Shown piece by piece: positions 1 through 7,745 of a stretch of 61,283 nucleotides of DNA. The stretch is from CAZMGD01 sp964565705 (GTDB lineage: Bacteria > Actinomycetota > Acidimicrobiia > Acidimicrobiales > Ilumatobacteraceae). Where the stretch lies: positions 1 through 61,283 of the forward strand of contig CAZMGD010000009.1 of the NCBI GenBank assembly GCA_964565705.1, given 5' to 3'. The notes under the pieces were generated by a model, which was not told the origin of the DNA, ran no database searches, and worked only from the letters and a program-made list of their open reading frames with translations. Both the position numbers and the translations under genes were made by a program. How positions within the stretch are numbered: position 1 is the first letter of the stretch; every line of letters begins with the position of its first letter.

Positions 1-465
1 CGCCCGGGCGTAGGTGCCCGGCGCGGCGTGGCCCTGGATGTAGATGTGGTCGCCGGGGTTGCCGTCGTCCTTGCCGCGGAAGAAGTGGTTGAACCCGATC
101 TCGTAGAGGCTGGCCGAGCTGGCGAACGTGGACAGGTGGCCGCCGATGCCATCGGCCTTCTTGTTGGCACGGATCACCATCGCCGCCGCGTTCCAGCGGA
201 TGCACGCCCGGATCCGGCGCTCGATGTGCTCGTCGCCGGGGAACCAGGGTTCCATCTCGCGCGGGATGGTGTTGACGTAGTCGGTGGACACGGTGGCCGG
301 GAAGCTGACCTGGCTCTCGCGGGCGCGGTCGAGCAGGCGGGACAGGAGGTAGCGGGCGCGGGTCTTGCCGTGCGCGTCGATGACGGCATCGAGCGAGTCG
401 AGCCATTCGAGCGTCTCGGTGGGATCGGTGTCCGGCAACTGGTGGACGGAGCCGTCGAAGATCAT
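1..465 (-). CDS. aceE: Pyruvate dehydrogenase E1 component (N-terminal 155 residues, cut by window edge)
   Basis: E1 decarboxylates pyruvate with thiamine diphosphate and passes the acetyl group to the lipoyl domain of E2, feeding acetyl-CoA to the TCA cycle in the cytoplasm. I translated the minus strand from the ATG at 465. It reads MIFDGSVHQLPDTDPTETLEWLDSL at the start, then a DYVNTIPREMEP-type stretch, RIRACIRWNAAAMV, and GGHLSTFASSASLYEIGFNHFF, which is the conserved N-terminal and cofactor-site region of homodimeric (AceE-type) E1. About 155 of the usual ~900 residues are present; the rest lies off the left edge. It is divergent from the SGNH hydrolase gene, with 118 nt between them. 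The family call is firm; the exact start is likely but not proven. Confidence 0.93.
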   Translation of the reverse strand, partial: MIFDGSVHQLPDTDPTETLEWLDSLDAVIDAHGKTRARYLLSRLLDRARESQVSFPATVSTDYVNTIPREMEPWFPGDEHIERRIRACIRWNAAAMVIRANKKADGIGGHLSTFASSASLYEIGFNHFFRGKDDGNPGDHIYIQGHAAPGTYARA

Positions 466-583
466 GGGAACAGTCTCGCAGGGAATCGCAGATGCGACAT
501 GGGGCGGCGCGGACGCGCTATCCTGCTGGCTGAGGGCGAGATGCGAACCGGGCAAAGGGTTCGCGGAACGGTGAAGAACGGGC

Positions 584-2341
584 GTGGACTCTGCGGGACG
601 CGCGGCGTGTGGCGCGTCCCTGCGCTGCGCGGCGGCGGTCGGGCTGACGGTGATCGTGGTGCTGGCGGCGGTGGCGACGTGGCCGGGCGCGGCGCGGGCG
701 GCGGACGAGCCGTCGGTGTTCGAGGTCGGCGACTCGTTGTCGGTCGGCATGCAGCCGTACCTGCCCGGTGCGGCGATGGCCCACGGTTGGGCTGCGGTCC
801 AGATCGATGCCCACATCAGCCGGGGCGTGCGCTCCCGGGTGCCGAGCGATCCCCACACGGGTGTCAGCGCGGTGGCCGCCCTTCGTGCGGCCCATGGCGA
901 GCCGGCCGCCTGGATCGTCGCCCTCGGAGCCAACGACTCGGGGGTCCCGCCGAGCCAGCACGCGGCGCTGATCCGCGAGATGCTCGACGCGATCGGGCGG
1001 GAGCATCCGGTGATGTGGGTGAACGTCTACCTGCCGCGCTACCCGCAACGCCAACAGTGGTGGAACGCGGCGCTCACGCAGGTGGCCGCCGAACGACCCG
1101 ATCAACTCGTCGTGTTCGATTGGGCGTCGATCGCCGCGACCCGCTCCGGGATCTCCGCGCCCGACCGTGTGCACCTGACGACGACGGGCTACCGGCAGAT
1201 GGCGGAGGCGGTCGCCGGTGCCAGCCGGGATCTCCTGCTGCCGGGCGCGGCGCGGGTGCCGACGCAGGCGTTGGTGACCTTGGATCCACCACGGGACGAC
1301 GCGGGCGCAGGTCTCGTGCCGCTCGCGCCGGTGCGGGTGCTCGACACCCGGAGCGGGGCCCCGGTGGCTGCCGGCGAATCCGTGGTGGTGCACGTGGGAG
1401 CCGCTGCGCCTCCGGGCGTGTCGGGCGCGGCGCTCAACGTCACGTCCACCGGGGCGGCCGCGCCGGGCTATCTCACCGTGTACCCGTGCACGAACGCGCG
1501 ACCCGAGACCTCGGCGGTGAACGTCGGGCCGGGCGCGGACGCGTCGAGCCTTGCGATCGTCGGACTCGACCCGAACGGGGACGTCTGCGTCTTCGCGTCG
1601 GTGACCACCCACGTGGTCGTCGACCTCACCGGCGCGTTCGTCCCCGACGGTGGGGTCGGCTTCGAGCCGAGCCCACCGGCCCGACTCGCCGACACCCGCT
1701 CGAACGGACCGCTCGCCGCCGGTGAGGTGTTGACCGTCGACGTGCCCGGCGGCGGGGACGCGGCGCTCGTGAACCTGACCGCGGTCGCACCGAGCACCGC
1801 CGGGTTCGTGACGGCGTACCCCTGCGGCACGGCGCCGCCGCCGACATCGAACCTCAACGTCACCGCGTCGCGCTCGGCGAAGGCCAACGCCGCGCTGATC
1901 GCGCTCGGTCCGAGCGGACAGCTGTGCGTCGTAGCGTCGATCACGACCCACGTCGTCGTCGACCTCGTCGGCCGATTCCGCGCCGCGGCCTCCCTCCGGT
2001 TCCACCCGATCGGTCCGATCCGCCTGCTCGACACGCGTAGCGGCCGAGGTGGCTGGTCGGGCCGACTCGCTCGGGGCCAGACGATCGACGTGCCCGCACC
2101 GGTCGCGGGGGACGGGACCGTCGTCGCCACGGTGACGGTGATCCAAGCCGGCGCCGACGGGTACCTCACCGTGTGGGGCGGCGGCGACCGTCCGGTGGTG
2201 TCGAGCGTCAACGCCGTGCGCGGCGAGACGATCGCCAACGTGGCGGTCGCCGCACCAGGTGCCGACGGGCAGCTCGAGCTGTTCGCCGGTGACGGCGCAC
2301 GGCAGCACCTCGCCCTCGATGTGACAGGAGTGTTCACATGA
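584..2341 (+). CDS. Secreted SGNH/GDSL-type hydrolase with three C-terminal LDTR repeat modules
   Basis: A 585-aa exported protein. Residues about 14-40 form a hydrophobic signal segment ending in an AxA-like site. The SGNH core follows: block I GDSLS (D50, S51), block III GAND (N117) and block V DRVH (D194, H197), so the catalytic Ser and Asp/His dyad are all present. This suggests an esterase or deacylase on cell-wall or polysaccharide esters; the substrate is unknown. From about residue 247 come three ~105-residue modules, each opening with R-L-x-DTR and closing with a VVD-(L/V)-x-G-x-F motif, with two conserved Cys in the first two. They look like surface-display or carbohydrate-contact modules. 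The GTG start was chosen because it places the signal peptide at the N-terminus. Its stop overlaps the next gene (ATGA), so the pair is probably co-translated. Confidence 0.82.
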   Translation: MDSAGRAACGASLRCAAAVGLTVIVVLAAVATWPGAARAADEPSVFEVGDSLSVGMQPYLPGAAMAHGWAAVQIDAHISRGVRSRVPSDPHTGVSAVAALRAAHGEPAAWIVALGANDSGVPPSQHAALIREMLDAIGREHPVMWVNVYLPRYPQRQQWWNAALTQVAAERPDQLVVFDWASIAATRSGISAPDRVHLTTTGYRQMAEAVAGASRDLLLPGAARVPTQALVTLDPPRDDAGAGLVPLAPVRVLDTRSGAPVAAGESVVVHVGAAAPPGVSGAALNVTSTGAAAPGYLTVYPCTNARPETSAVNVGPGADASSLAIVGLDPNGDVCVFASVTTHVVVDLTGAFVPDGGVGFEPSPPARLADTRSNGPLAAGEVLTVDVPGGGDAALVNLTAVAPSTAGFVTAYPCGTAPPPTSNLNVTASRSAKANAALIALGPSGQLCVVASITTHVVVDLVGRFRAAASLRFHPIGPIRLLDTRSGRGGWSGRLARGQTIDVPAPVAGDGTVVATVTVIQAGADGYLTVWGGGDRPVVSSVNAVRGETIANVAVAAPGADGQLELFAGDGARQHLALDVTGVFT

Positions 2342-4182
2342 TCCTTCGACCTGGCCGCATGATCGTCGCGCTCGCGGCGGCCACCGTGTTGACATCGGTC
2401 GTACCGACGGCGTCGGAGGTGCGCGCCGCCCCGCCGCACCCCGTCGAGGCCGCGGATGCCGCCGATGCCGCCGACGGACCGGCGTGGCCCGGGCAGCACC
2501 AGGTGGCGCTGACGTTCGACGACGGCCCGGCGGCGGACACCCGCGCCGTGCTCGACGTGCTCGCCGCCCGCGGCGTGAGCGCGACGTTCTTCGTCGTCGG
2601 CGACGCGATCAACGGCTCGACGGCCCCGCTCCTCGCCGAGATGTCAGCTGCGGGACACTCGATCCAGAACCACTCGCGCAGTCACCCACCGCTGGCGTCG
2701 CTCCCGGATGCGCAGATCGCGGCGCAGCTCGGGGTGACCTCGGACCGCGTCGAGCAGGCGACCGGTGTGCGCCCGACGTGCTTCCGTCCGCCATACGGAT
2801 CGACCAGCCCGCGAGTCGTGTCCGGCGCCTCCCAGCAGGGCCTGACCCAGGTGATGTGGAACGTCGACACCAGCGACTACAAGCGGCCTGGTGCGGGGAC
2901 GATCACGGCCCGGGCACTGGCGAGTGCAGACGGTCGCCCGCTGACCATCCTGATGCACGATGGTGGCGGATCCCGCGGCCAGACGGTGTCGGCGGTCGGA
3001 CCGATCATCGACGGGCTCCGCGCACGGGGGTACGAGTTCGTGACGCTGTGCTCGCGCGCTGCGCCTCCCCCTGCTGGTGCCGAGCGCGTGGACGTGGCGG
3101 TACCGCTCATCGTGCCCGCCGACGTGCCGCCGTCGGGCTTCGTGCCGCTCGACCCCGTGCGCGTCTACGACAGCCGGAACACGGGCGCACCCGTGCCAGC
3201 CGGAGCCGTCGTGCCCGTCGACCTCGGCACACGGGTGCCCACCGGGTCGGTCGCCGCTGCCGTCGAGATCACCGCTGACGCACCGACCGCGGACGGGTTT
3301 GCGAGCATCGTCGACTGCGACACCGGCATCGCCGCGACGTCGGCCGTCAACTACTCCCGCGGCTCGGCAACCGCGTCGGGCGCGGTCGCGTCGCTGCAGG
3401 CCGGACGGGTGTGCGTGTACACGAGCGCCGCGACGAACCTGATCGTCGACCTCACCGGTGCGTTCGCCACCGGCTCGACGATCGGGCTGCAGCCGTCGGA
3501 GCAGGTGCGAGTGCTCGACACCCGTTCCGTTCCCGGCCGCCTGCCGTCGGGCACGATCACGCGGGTGGACGTGCCGGGAGGTGCGGCTGCGGCGTTCGTC
3601 AACTTCACCGCGGTGGACCCGGCAACGACCGGATACCTCAGCGCGTGGCCGTGCGCCACGGCGCCCCCGGCGACGTCGGTGCTGAACTTCTCCCCCGATC
3701 GCGAGGCGGTGGCCGCCGGAGCGCTGATCGGAGCGGGCCCGGACGGGTTGTGCGTGTCGAACAGCGCTCCGGTCGAGGTGCTGGTCGACGTGCTCGCCAC
3801 GTTCGGAGAGGGCGGCGCGCCGCTGCGCCTGCTCGAACCGGTGCGCCTGCTCGACATGCGCACCGGGGTCGGCGGGTGGCGGGGCCGGATCGCGCCCGAG
3901 CAGGTCATCGACGTGGTGGGCGGCGTGCCGGCCCATGCCGTCGTGCTCGGCACGCTCACCGCGACGGAGATCACCGGCGGGGGCTTCGTGTCCCTGTCGC
4001 CCGACGAGCAGCAGGTCCCGACGACCTCCAACCTCAACGTGGTGGCGTCGGACGTGGCCAACCTCACCCTGGTCGGCACGGGTTCCGACGGCAGGTTCCG
4101 AGCCGCGGCGGGTGGCCAGCGGGGTCAGGTGCTGCTGTTCGACGCCCTCGGGTGGTTCGATCCGGTGGGTCCGCTCAGCTAG
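2338..4182 (+). CDS. Secreted polysaccharide deacetylase (NodB fold) with three LDTR repeat modules
   Basis: A 614-aa exported protein. Residues 1-31 are a signal peptide. The NodB-type carbohydrate esterase 4 domain spans about 53-240. Motif 1 is TFDDGP (D61, D62), motif 2 is NHSRSH (H112, H116), motif 3 is RPPYG (150-154), and the late motif is ILMHDG, so metal ligands and catalytic base are all there. Enzymes of this family remove N- or O-acetyl groups from peptidoglycan, chitin-like or other polysaccharides. The C-terminal half has three LDTR modules in the same order as in the upstream SGNH hydrolase. In both proteins the third copy carries a GGW(S/R)GR(L/I) variant, so the two genes probably share a recombined or duplicated tail. 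Acting together on one envelope polymer is inference. Confidence 0.88.
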   Translation: MILRPGRMIVALAAATVLTSVVPTASEVRAAPPHPVEAADAADAADGPAWPGQHQVALTFDDGPAADTRAVLDVLAARGVSATFFVVGDAINGSTAPLLAEMSAAGHSIQNHSRSHPPLASLPDAQIAAQLGVTSDRVEQATGVRPTCFRPPYGSTSPRVVSGASQQGLTQVMWNVDTSDYKRPGAGTITARALASADGRPLTILMHDGGGSRGQTVSAVGPIIDGLRARGYEFVTLCSRAAPPPAGAERVDVAVPLIVPADVPPSGFVPLDPVRVYDSRNTGAPVPAGAVVPVDLGTRVPTGSVAAAVEITADAPTADGFASIVDCDTGIAATSAVNYSRGSATASGAVASLQAGRVCVYTSAATNLIVDLTGAFATGSTIGLQPSEQVRVLDTRSVPGRLPSGTITRVDVPGGAAAAFVNFTAVDPATTGYLSAWPCATAPPATSVLNFSPDREAVAAGALIGAGPDGLCVSNSAPVEVLVDVLATFGEGGAPLRLLEPVRLLDMRTGVGGWRGRIAPEQVIDVVGGVPAHAVVLGTLTATEITGGGFVSLSPDEQQVPTTSNLNVVASDVANLTLVGTGSDGRFRAAAGGQRGQVLLFDALGWFDPVGPLS

Positions 4183-4191
4183 AAGGGGTAC

Positions 4192-4656
4192 ATGCCCACC
4201 CTCACCGTGTTCACCGACGGCGCCTGCTCCGGCAATCCCGGGCCCGGCGGCTGGGCCTGGGCGGTCGCCCCCGACGGGACGCCGAGCGGGTCGGGCGGTG
4301 AGCTCCGGAGCACCAACCAGCGGATGGAGATCAATGCGGCGCTCCAGGCGCTGCGCACCCTCGGCGACGCCCACCCGGACATCGAGATCGTCAGCGACAG
4401 CACCTACGTCGTCAACTGCTTCCGGGACGGCTGGTGGAAGGGCTGGCTGGCCAAGGGGTGGGTGAACTCGCAGCGCAAGCCCGTCGCCAACCGGGATCTG
4501 TGGGAGCCGCTGATCGAGCTCGTCCGCGCCCACGGCGGCGTGCGATTCCGCTGGGTCAAGGGCCACAGCGGCGACCCGATGAACGATCTGGTGGACCGCC
4601 TCGCGGTCGCCGCGGTGACGGAGAGTGGTTCGTCACCCTCCGCGCGTCAGGGGTAG
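4192..4656 (+). CDS. rnhA: Ribonuclease HI
   Basis: A 154-aa protein that degrades the RNA strand of RNA:DNA hybrids. It has TDGACSGNPGPGGW at the N-terminus (catalytic D9), MEINAA (E46), SDSTYV (D69), a WVKGHSGDPMND segment with the active-site His, and the final Asp near NDLVDRLA. These are the four carboxylates of bacterial RNase HI, and the length is typical. It starts at an ATG 9 nt after the deacetylase stop, preceded by AGAAGGGG as a ribosome site. It forms the left border of the contractile-injection-system region and has no evident functional link to it. Confidence 0.96.
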   Translation: MPTLTVFTDGACSGNPGPGGWAWAVAPDGTPSGSGGELRSTNQRMEINAALQALRTLGDAHPDIEIVSDSTYVVNCFRDGWWKGWLAKGWVNSQRKPVANRDLWEPLIELVRAHGGVRFRWVKGHSGDPMNDLVDRLAVAAVTESGSSPSARQG

Positions 4657-4721
4657 GGTTCGACCGTTCGGGCAAGACGAGGAGGGCGCGTCGTGCAGGT
4701 TGAGGTCGGTTCGCCGCGTCG

Positions 4722-5525
4722 GTGCTGGGGCAGCTGCGCGCTGCGCTGATCGCCGTGCTGGAATCCGTCGACGCATCCCTCGAGGCGCTGCTGCGCGCCG
4801 CGGTCCCGTTGTCGTCCACCGACGTCGACGTGGCGTTCGAGGCGCCGACGCGCGAATGGTCCGGCAAGCTGACCCGGCCGACGGTCAACCTCTACCTGTG
4901 GGACGTCCACCGGTCACGTGAGCATGCCCGTTCGGGCATGCAGCGCTTCGAGCGCAACGGCACCACGTACCAGCGCCTGGCGCTGCCGCGCGTCGAGCTG
5001 CGCTACTTCGTCACGGTGTGGGCATCCGAGCACCGCGACGAGCGGTCGCTGCTGGGCGCGATCCTGCGCGCCGCGCTGAGCTACGGCGCCGTGCCCGAGA
5101 CGTTCGTGGCCGCACCACTGCTGGACCTCGCTCCGCTCCTGCTCTCCGTGCCGATGACCGGTGATCCGGGCCCGGAGATGGGCAAGACGCTCGACGGCCA
5201 GATCAAGCCGGGCTTCGACGTGCTGATCGTCACCGAGGTCGACACGCACATCGATCAGCCGCTCGCTCCGCCGGCCACGATCTTCGAGGTGTCCGTCGCC
5301 GACCGCACCCGCGACACGCGCCGGACGGACCAGCGGCGCGTCGCCGGCGAGGTGCTGGTCACCGACGCGGCCGGCGCCCGGGTCACCTCCCCGCGGGGTG
5401 CCGCGGTGGTCAACGGGGCCGGCCGCTTCCTGATCGCCGCCGCACCCGGTGACGAGGTCGTGGTGGAGCTCGATCCCCCCCGCTCGGCCATCGTGCCCGA
5501 GCAGGGGGGCGTGGTGATCGCCTGA
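4722..5525 (+). CDS. DUF4255 protein (Pvc16/Afp16-like), contractile injection system component
   Basis: A 267-aa protein whose first ~180 residues match the DUF4255 pattern: LRAALIAVLESVD at the start, a central PTVNLYLWDVHRS segment, and LPRVELRYFVTVWASE. Members of this family occur in phage-tail-like injection loci and are thought to cap or terminate the tube and sheath (Afp16/Pvc16 role). Residues ~190-265 look like a small beta-sandwich of the carboxypeptidase-regulatory type, echoing the repeats in the next three genes. GTG 4722 is used because an in-frame TGA lies at 4701-4703. It is the first gene of the plus-strand arm; the next gene starts 1 nt after its stop. The family call rests on motif recall, not a search. 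Confidence 0.8.
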   Translation: MLGQLRAALIAVLESVDASLEALLRAAVPLSSTDVDVAFEAPTREWSGKLTRPTVNLYLWDVHRSREHARSGMQRFERNGTTYQRLALPRVELRYFVTVWASEHRDERSLLGAILRAALSYGAVPETFVAAPLLDLAPLLLSVPMTGDPGPEMGKTLDGQIKPGFDVLIVTEVDTHIDQPLAPPATIFEVSVADRTRDTRRTDQRRVAGEVLVTDAAGARVTSPRGAAVVNGAGRFLIAAAPGDEVVVELDPPRSAIVPEQGGVVIA

Positions 5526-5526
5526 C

Positions 5527-7707
5527 GTGCGCACCACGCTCGCGTCCAGCCGGCTGCTGATCCATCCCGGCACGACCGCGACGCTGGACATCGAGGTGGT
5601 CAACACGTCCGACGTGATCGACGGGGTGACCGCCACCGTGCTCGGTCTCGACCCGGCCTGGGTGCGGATGACCCCTCCGGTGGTGACGCTGTTCCCCGAC
5701 ACCGTGGGACGGCTCACCTTGCAGTTCGACGTGCCGACCACGTGCCCGGCCGGCGACTCGATGCTGCTGGTGCAGATCGTCTCGACCGTCGACCCCACCC
5801 GTGTCTCCGAGCACGACGTGTGGCTGACGGTCGACCCGGTCGAGGCGGCGACGATGCTGCTGCGCCCGAGCGTGATCGTCGCCGGCAGCGACTGCGAGAT
5901 CGACGTCGAGATCACCAACACCGGGAACATCGCCACCGAGTACGCGATCAGCGGCCTCGAGGCGACCCGCGCGGTGGAGTGCACCGCCGAGCCAGCCAGC
6001 GTGTTGGTGCAGCCCGGTCGCACGGTCACCGCGTTGCTCTACGCCAAGGGTCCCCGCCCGTGGTTCGGTCAGACGCCACCTCGCATCCTGCAGGTGTCGG
6101 CGACGTCGCCGACGATCGCGCTGAAGGAGTCCGCCCGCTTCACCCAGAAGCCGCGGATCCCACGTGGGGTGCTGACCGCGCTGATCCTCGCCGGGATCAT
6201 CGCGCTCTGGGCGTTCATCTTCCTGTTCGTCGTGCAGCTGATCCGCAGCGGCGGCGACCCGAAGAAGGCGGTGTCGGAGACCTGGAACGAGGGGGGTGCG
6301 CAGTCGGTGAACCTCGCCGACGTCGCCGGGTCCGTGTCGGGCACGGTCACCGCGTCGACGACCGGCGACGGCCTGGCCCGGATCACGGTCGAGGCCTACC
6401 GGATCGTGCCCAACGTGCCCGACCCCGAGCTGACCTCGTCGGCGGCGACCGACGACGACGGCACCTACACGCTCCGCGCGCTGCTGCCCGGCAACTACAA
6501 GCTCCGCTTCAGCGCCGACGGTTACGACCCGTCGTGGTTCCCCGGCACCGCCGATCCCGCCGTCGCCGACGTGATGCGGATCGACCCGCTCGCCGAGCTG
6601 CCCGACACCGACATGGTGCTCACCGGGCAGGCCGGCCTGCTGGGCGGCAAGGTGCCGACACCCGAGGGCGCGGACGCCTCGGTGCCGGCGACGGTCACGG
6701 TGACGATGGTGCCGGCGCGCGCCGGCGACCCCGTGCCGCCGCCGGTCACCGTCCAGACCGGGCCCGACGGGGCCTTCGCCGTGCCGGGTCTCGCCACGCC
6801 GGCGACCTACGAGGTGCGCGTCGAGCGGCCGGGGTTCGACGCCGAGGTATCGGAGGTCGAGCTGAGCGGTGGGCAGGCTGAGGTGCTCGACAACCAGCAG
6901 CTGTCCGCGTCGAACGGCAGCATCCAGGGCACGGTCGTGGACGCGTCCGGATCGCCGCTCGGCGACGTCGCCGTCACGCTGCGCAGCGGCACGATCGAGC
7001 GCGTGTCGTCGACGCCGACGGTCGGCAACGTCGGCACCTTCCAGATCGACAACCTGTCGACGCCGCGCACCTACGTGCTGACGTTCACCCGGCCCGGCTT
7101 CGCCGACGCCACGATCTCGCTCGACCTCGCCGGGGGGGAGAGCCGCACCGGGCTGAGCGTCACCCTGGTCGGTGGTTCGGGCACGGTCAGCGGCACGGTC
7201 GTCGACGCCGCCGGCAACCCGCTCGGCGGGGTCGGGATCACCGTCGTGCGCGGCGCGGTCAAGGCCACGACCACGTCGCTGACCGCCGGGGACGGTACGA
7301 GCGGCGTCGGTTCGTACCGCATCAGCGACCTGCCGGCCCCGGGCACGTACACCGTCACGTTCACCCTCGCCGGCTACACGACCGAGACGACGACGGTGAC
7401 GTTCGGCGCGGCCGGCGATCAGCCGACGGTCGACATGACGATGAGCCTCAGCACCGGCACGGTCAGTGGACGAGTCACCGTCAGCGGGGCGGGTCGTCCC
7501 GGCCTGACCCTGACCCTGAGCGACGGGGCGACGCCGCGCACGACCCAGTCCGCGAGCAGCCCGTCGGGCGGCTACGAGTTCGCCGGCGTGCCGCCGGGCA
7601 CCTACATGCTGCAGGTCACCGGCGCAGGGGTGCAGGAGACGGTCGTGATGGTCGACGTCGTCGCCGGCCAGACCACGACCCGAGACGTAGGGGTCGCGCC
7701 GGCATGA
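5527..7707 (+). CDS. Membrane protein A of the injection locus: Ig-like head, one TM helix, carboxypeptidase-regulatory-like repeats
   Basis: A 726-aa protein with no signal peptide. Residues 1-105 and 106-195 look like two Ig/NEW3-like beta domains (phrases such as EVVNTSDVIDGV and EITNTGNIATEY). A GPRPWFGQTPPR motif is at 175-186, followed by QKPRIPR and a single hydrophobic helix at about 213-239. Positive charges before the helix predict head-in, tail-out topology. The rest (about 265-726) has repeated G-x-V-x-(A/G)-(S/A)-(T/G)...G-x-Y...PG-x-Y segments of the carboxypeptidase-regulatory/prealbumin type (for example GTYTLRALLPGNYKLRF and GSYRISDLPAPGTYTVTF). GTG start, 1 nt after the DUF4255 gene. 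It is paralogous to the next two genes. I infer a membrane anchor or receptor for the contractile particle; catalytic activity is not expected. Confidence 0.78.
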   Translation: MRTTLASSRLLIHPGTTATLDIEVVNTSDVIDGVTATVLGLDPAWVRMTPPVVTLFPDTVGRLTLQFDVPTTCPAGDSMLLVQIVSTVDPTRVSEHDVWLTVDPVEAATMLLRPSVIVAGSDCEIDVEITNTGNIATEYAISGLEATRAVECTAEPASVLVQPGRTVTALLYAKGPRPWFGQTPPRILQVSATSPTIALKESARFTQKPRIPRGVLTALILAGIIALWAFIFLFVVQLIRSGGDPKKAVSETWNEGGAQSVNLADVAGSVSGTVTASTTGDGLARITVEAYRIVPNVPDPELTSSAATDDDGTYTLRALLPGNYKLRFSADGYDPSWFPGTADPAVADVMRIDPLAELPDTDMVLTGQAGLLGGKVPTPEGADASVPATVTVTMVPARAGDPVPPPVTVQTGPDGAFAVPGLATPATYEVRVERPGFDAEVSEVELSGGQAEVLDNQQLSASNGSIQGTVVDASGSPLGDVAVTLRSGTIERVSSTPTVGNVGTFQIDNLSTPRTYVLTFTRPGFADATISLDLAGGESRTGLSVTLVGGSGTVSGTVVDAAGNPLGGVGITVVRGAVKATTTSLTAGDGTSGVGSYRISDLPAPGTYTVTFTLAGYTTETTTVTFGAAGDQPTVDMTMSLSTGTVSGRVTVSGAGRPGLTLTLSDGATPRTTQSASSPSGGYEFAGVPPGTYMLQVTGAGVQETVVMVDVVAGQTTTRDVGVAPA

Positions 7708-7745
7708 GCGAGCGCAGCGAGCGAATCAGCAGTGCGGCGCGATGA
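7704..7745 (+). CDS. 13-codon mini-ORF linking membrane genes A and B
   Basis: ATG overlaps the TGA of gene A (ATGA at 7704-7707), and its own TGA overlaps the ATG of gene B (ATGA at 7742-7745). The peptide would be MSERSERISSAAR. The arrangement would let ribosomes re-initiate from A through the mini-ORF to B. The underlying DNA (gagcgagcgcagcgagcg) is a repeat-like sequence I have seen as a recurrent intergenic motif in high-GC actinobacteria, so the peptide may be incidental to a small repeat insertion. No function is claimed. Confidence 0.35.
   Translation: MSERSERISSAAR

Noticed and set aside
28..1725. 565-codon plus-strand open frame across aceE and the SGNH gene
   Set aside because: Antisense or off-frame to two genes with intact motifs; Arg/Gly-rich text typical of GC-rich shadow frames.
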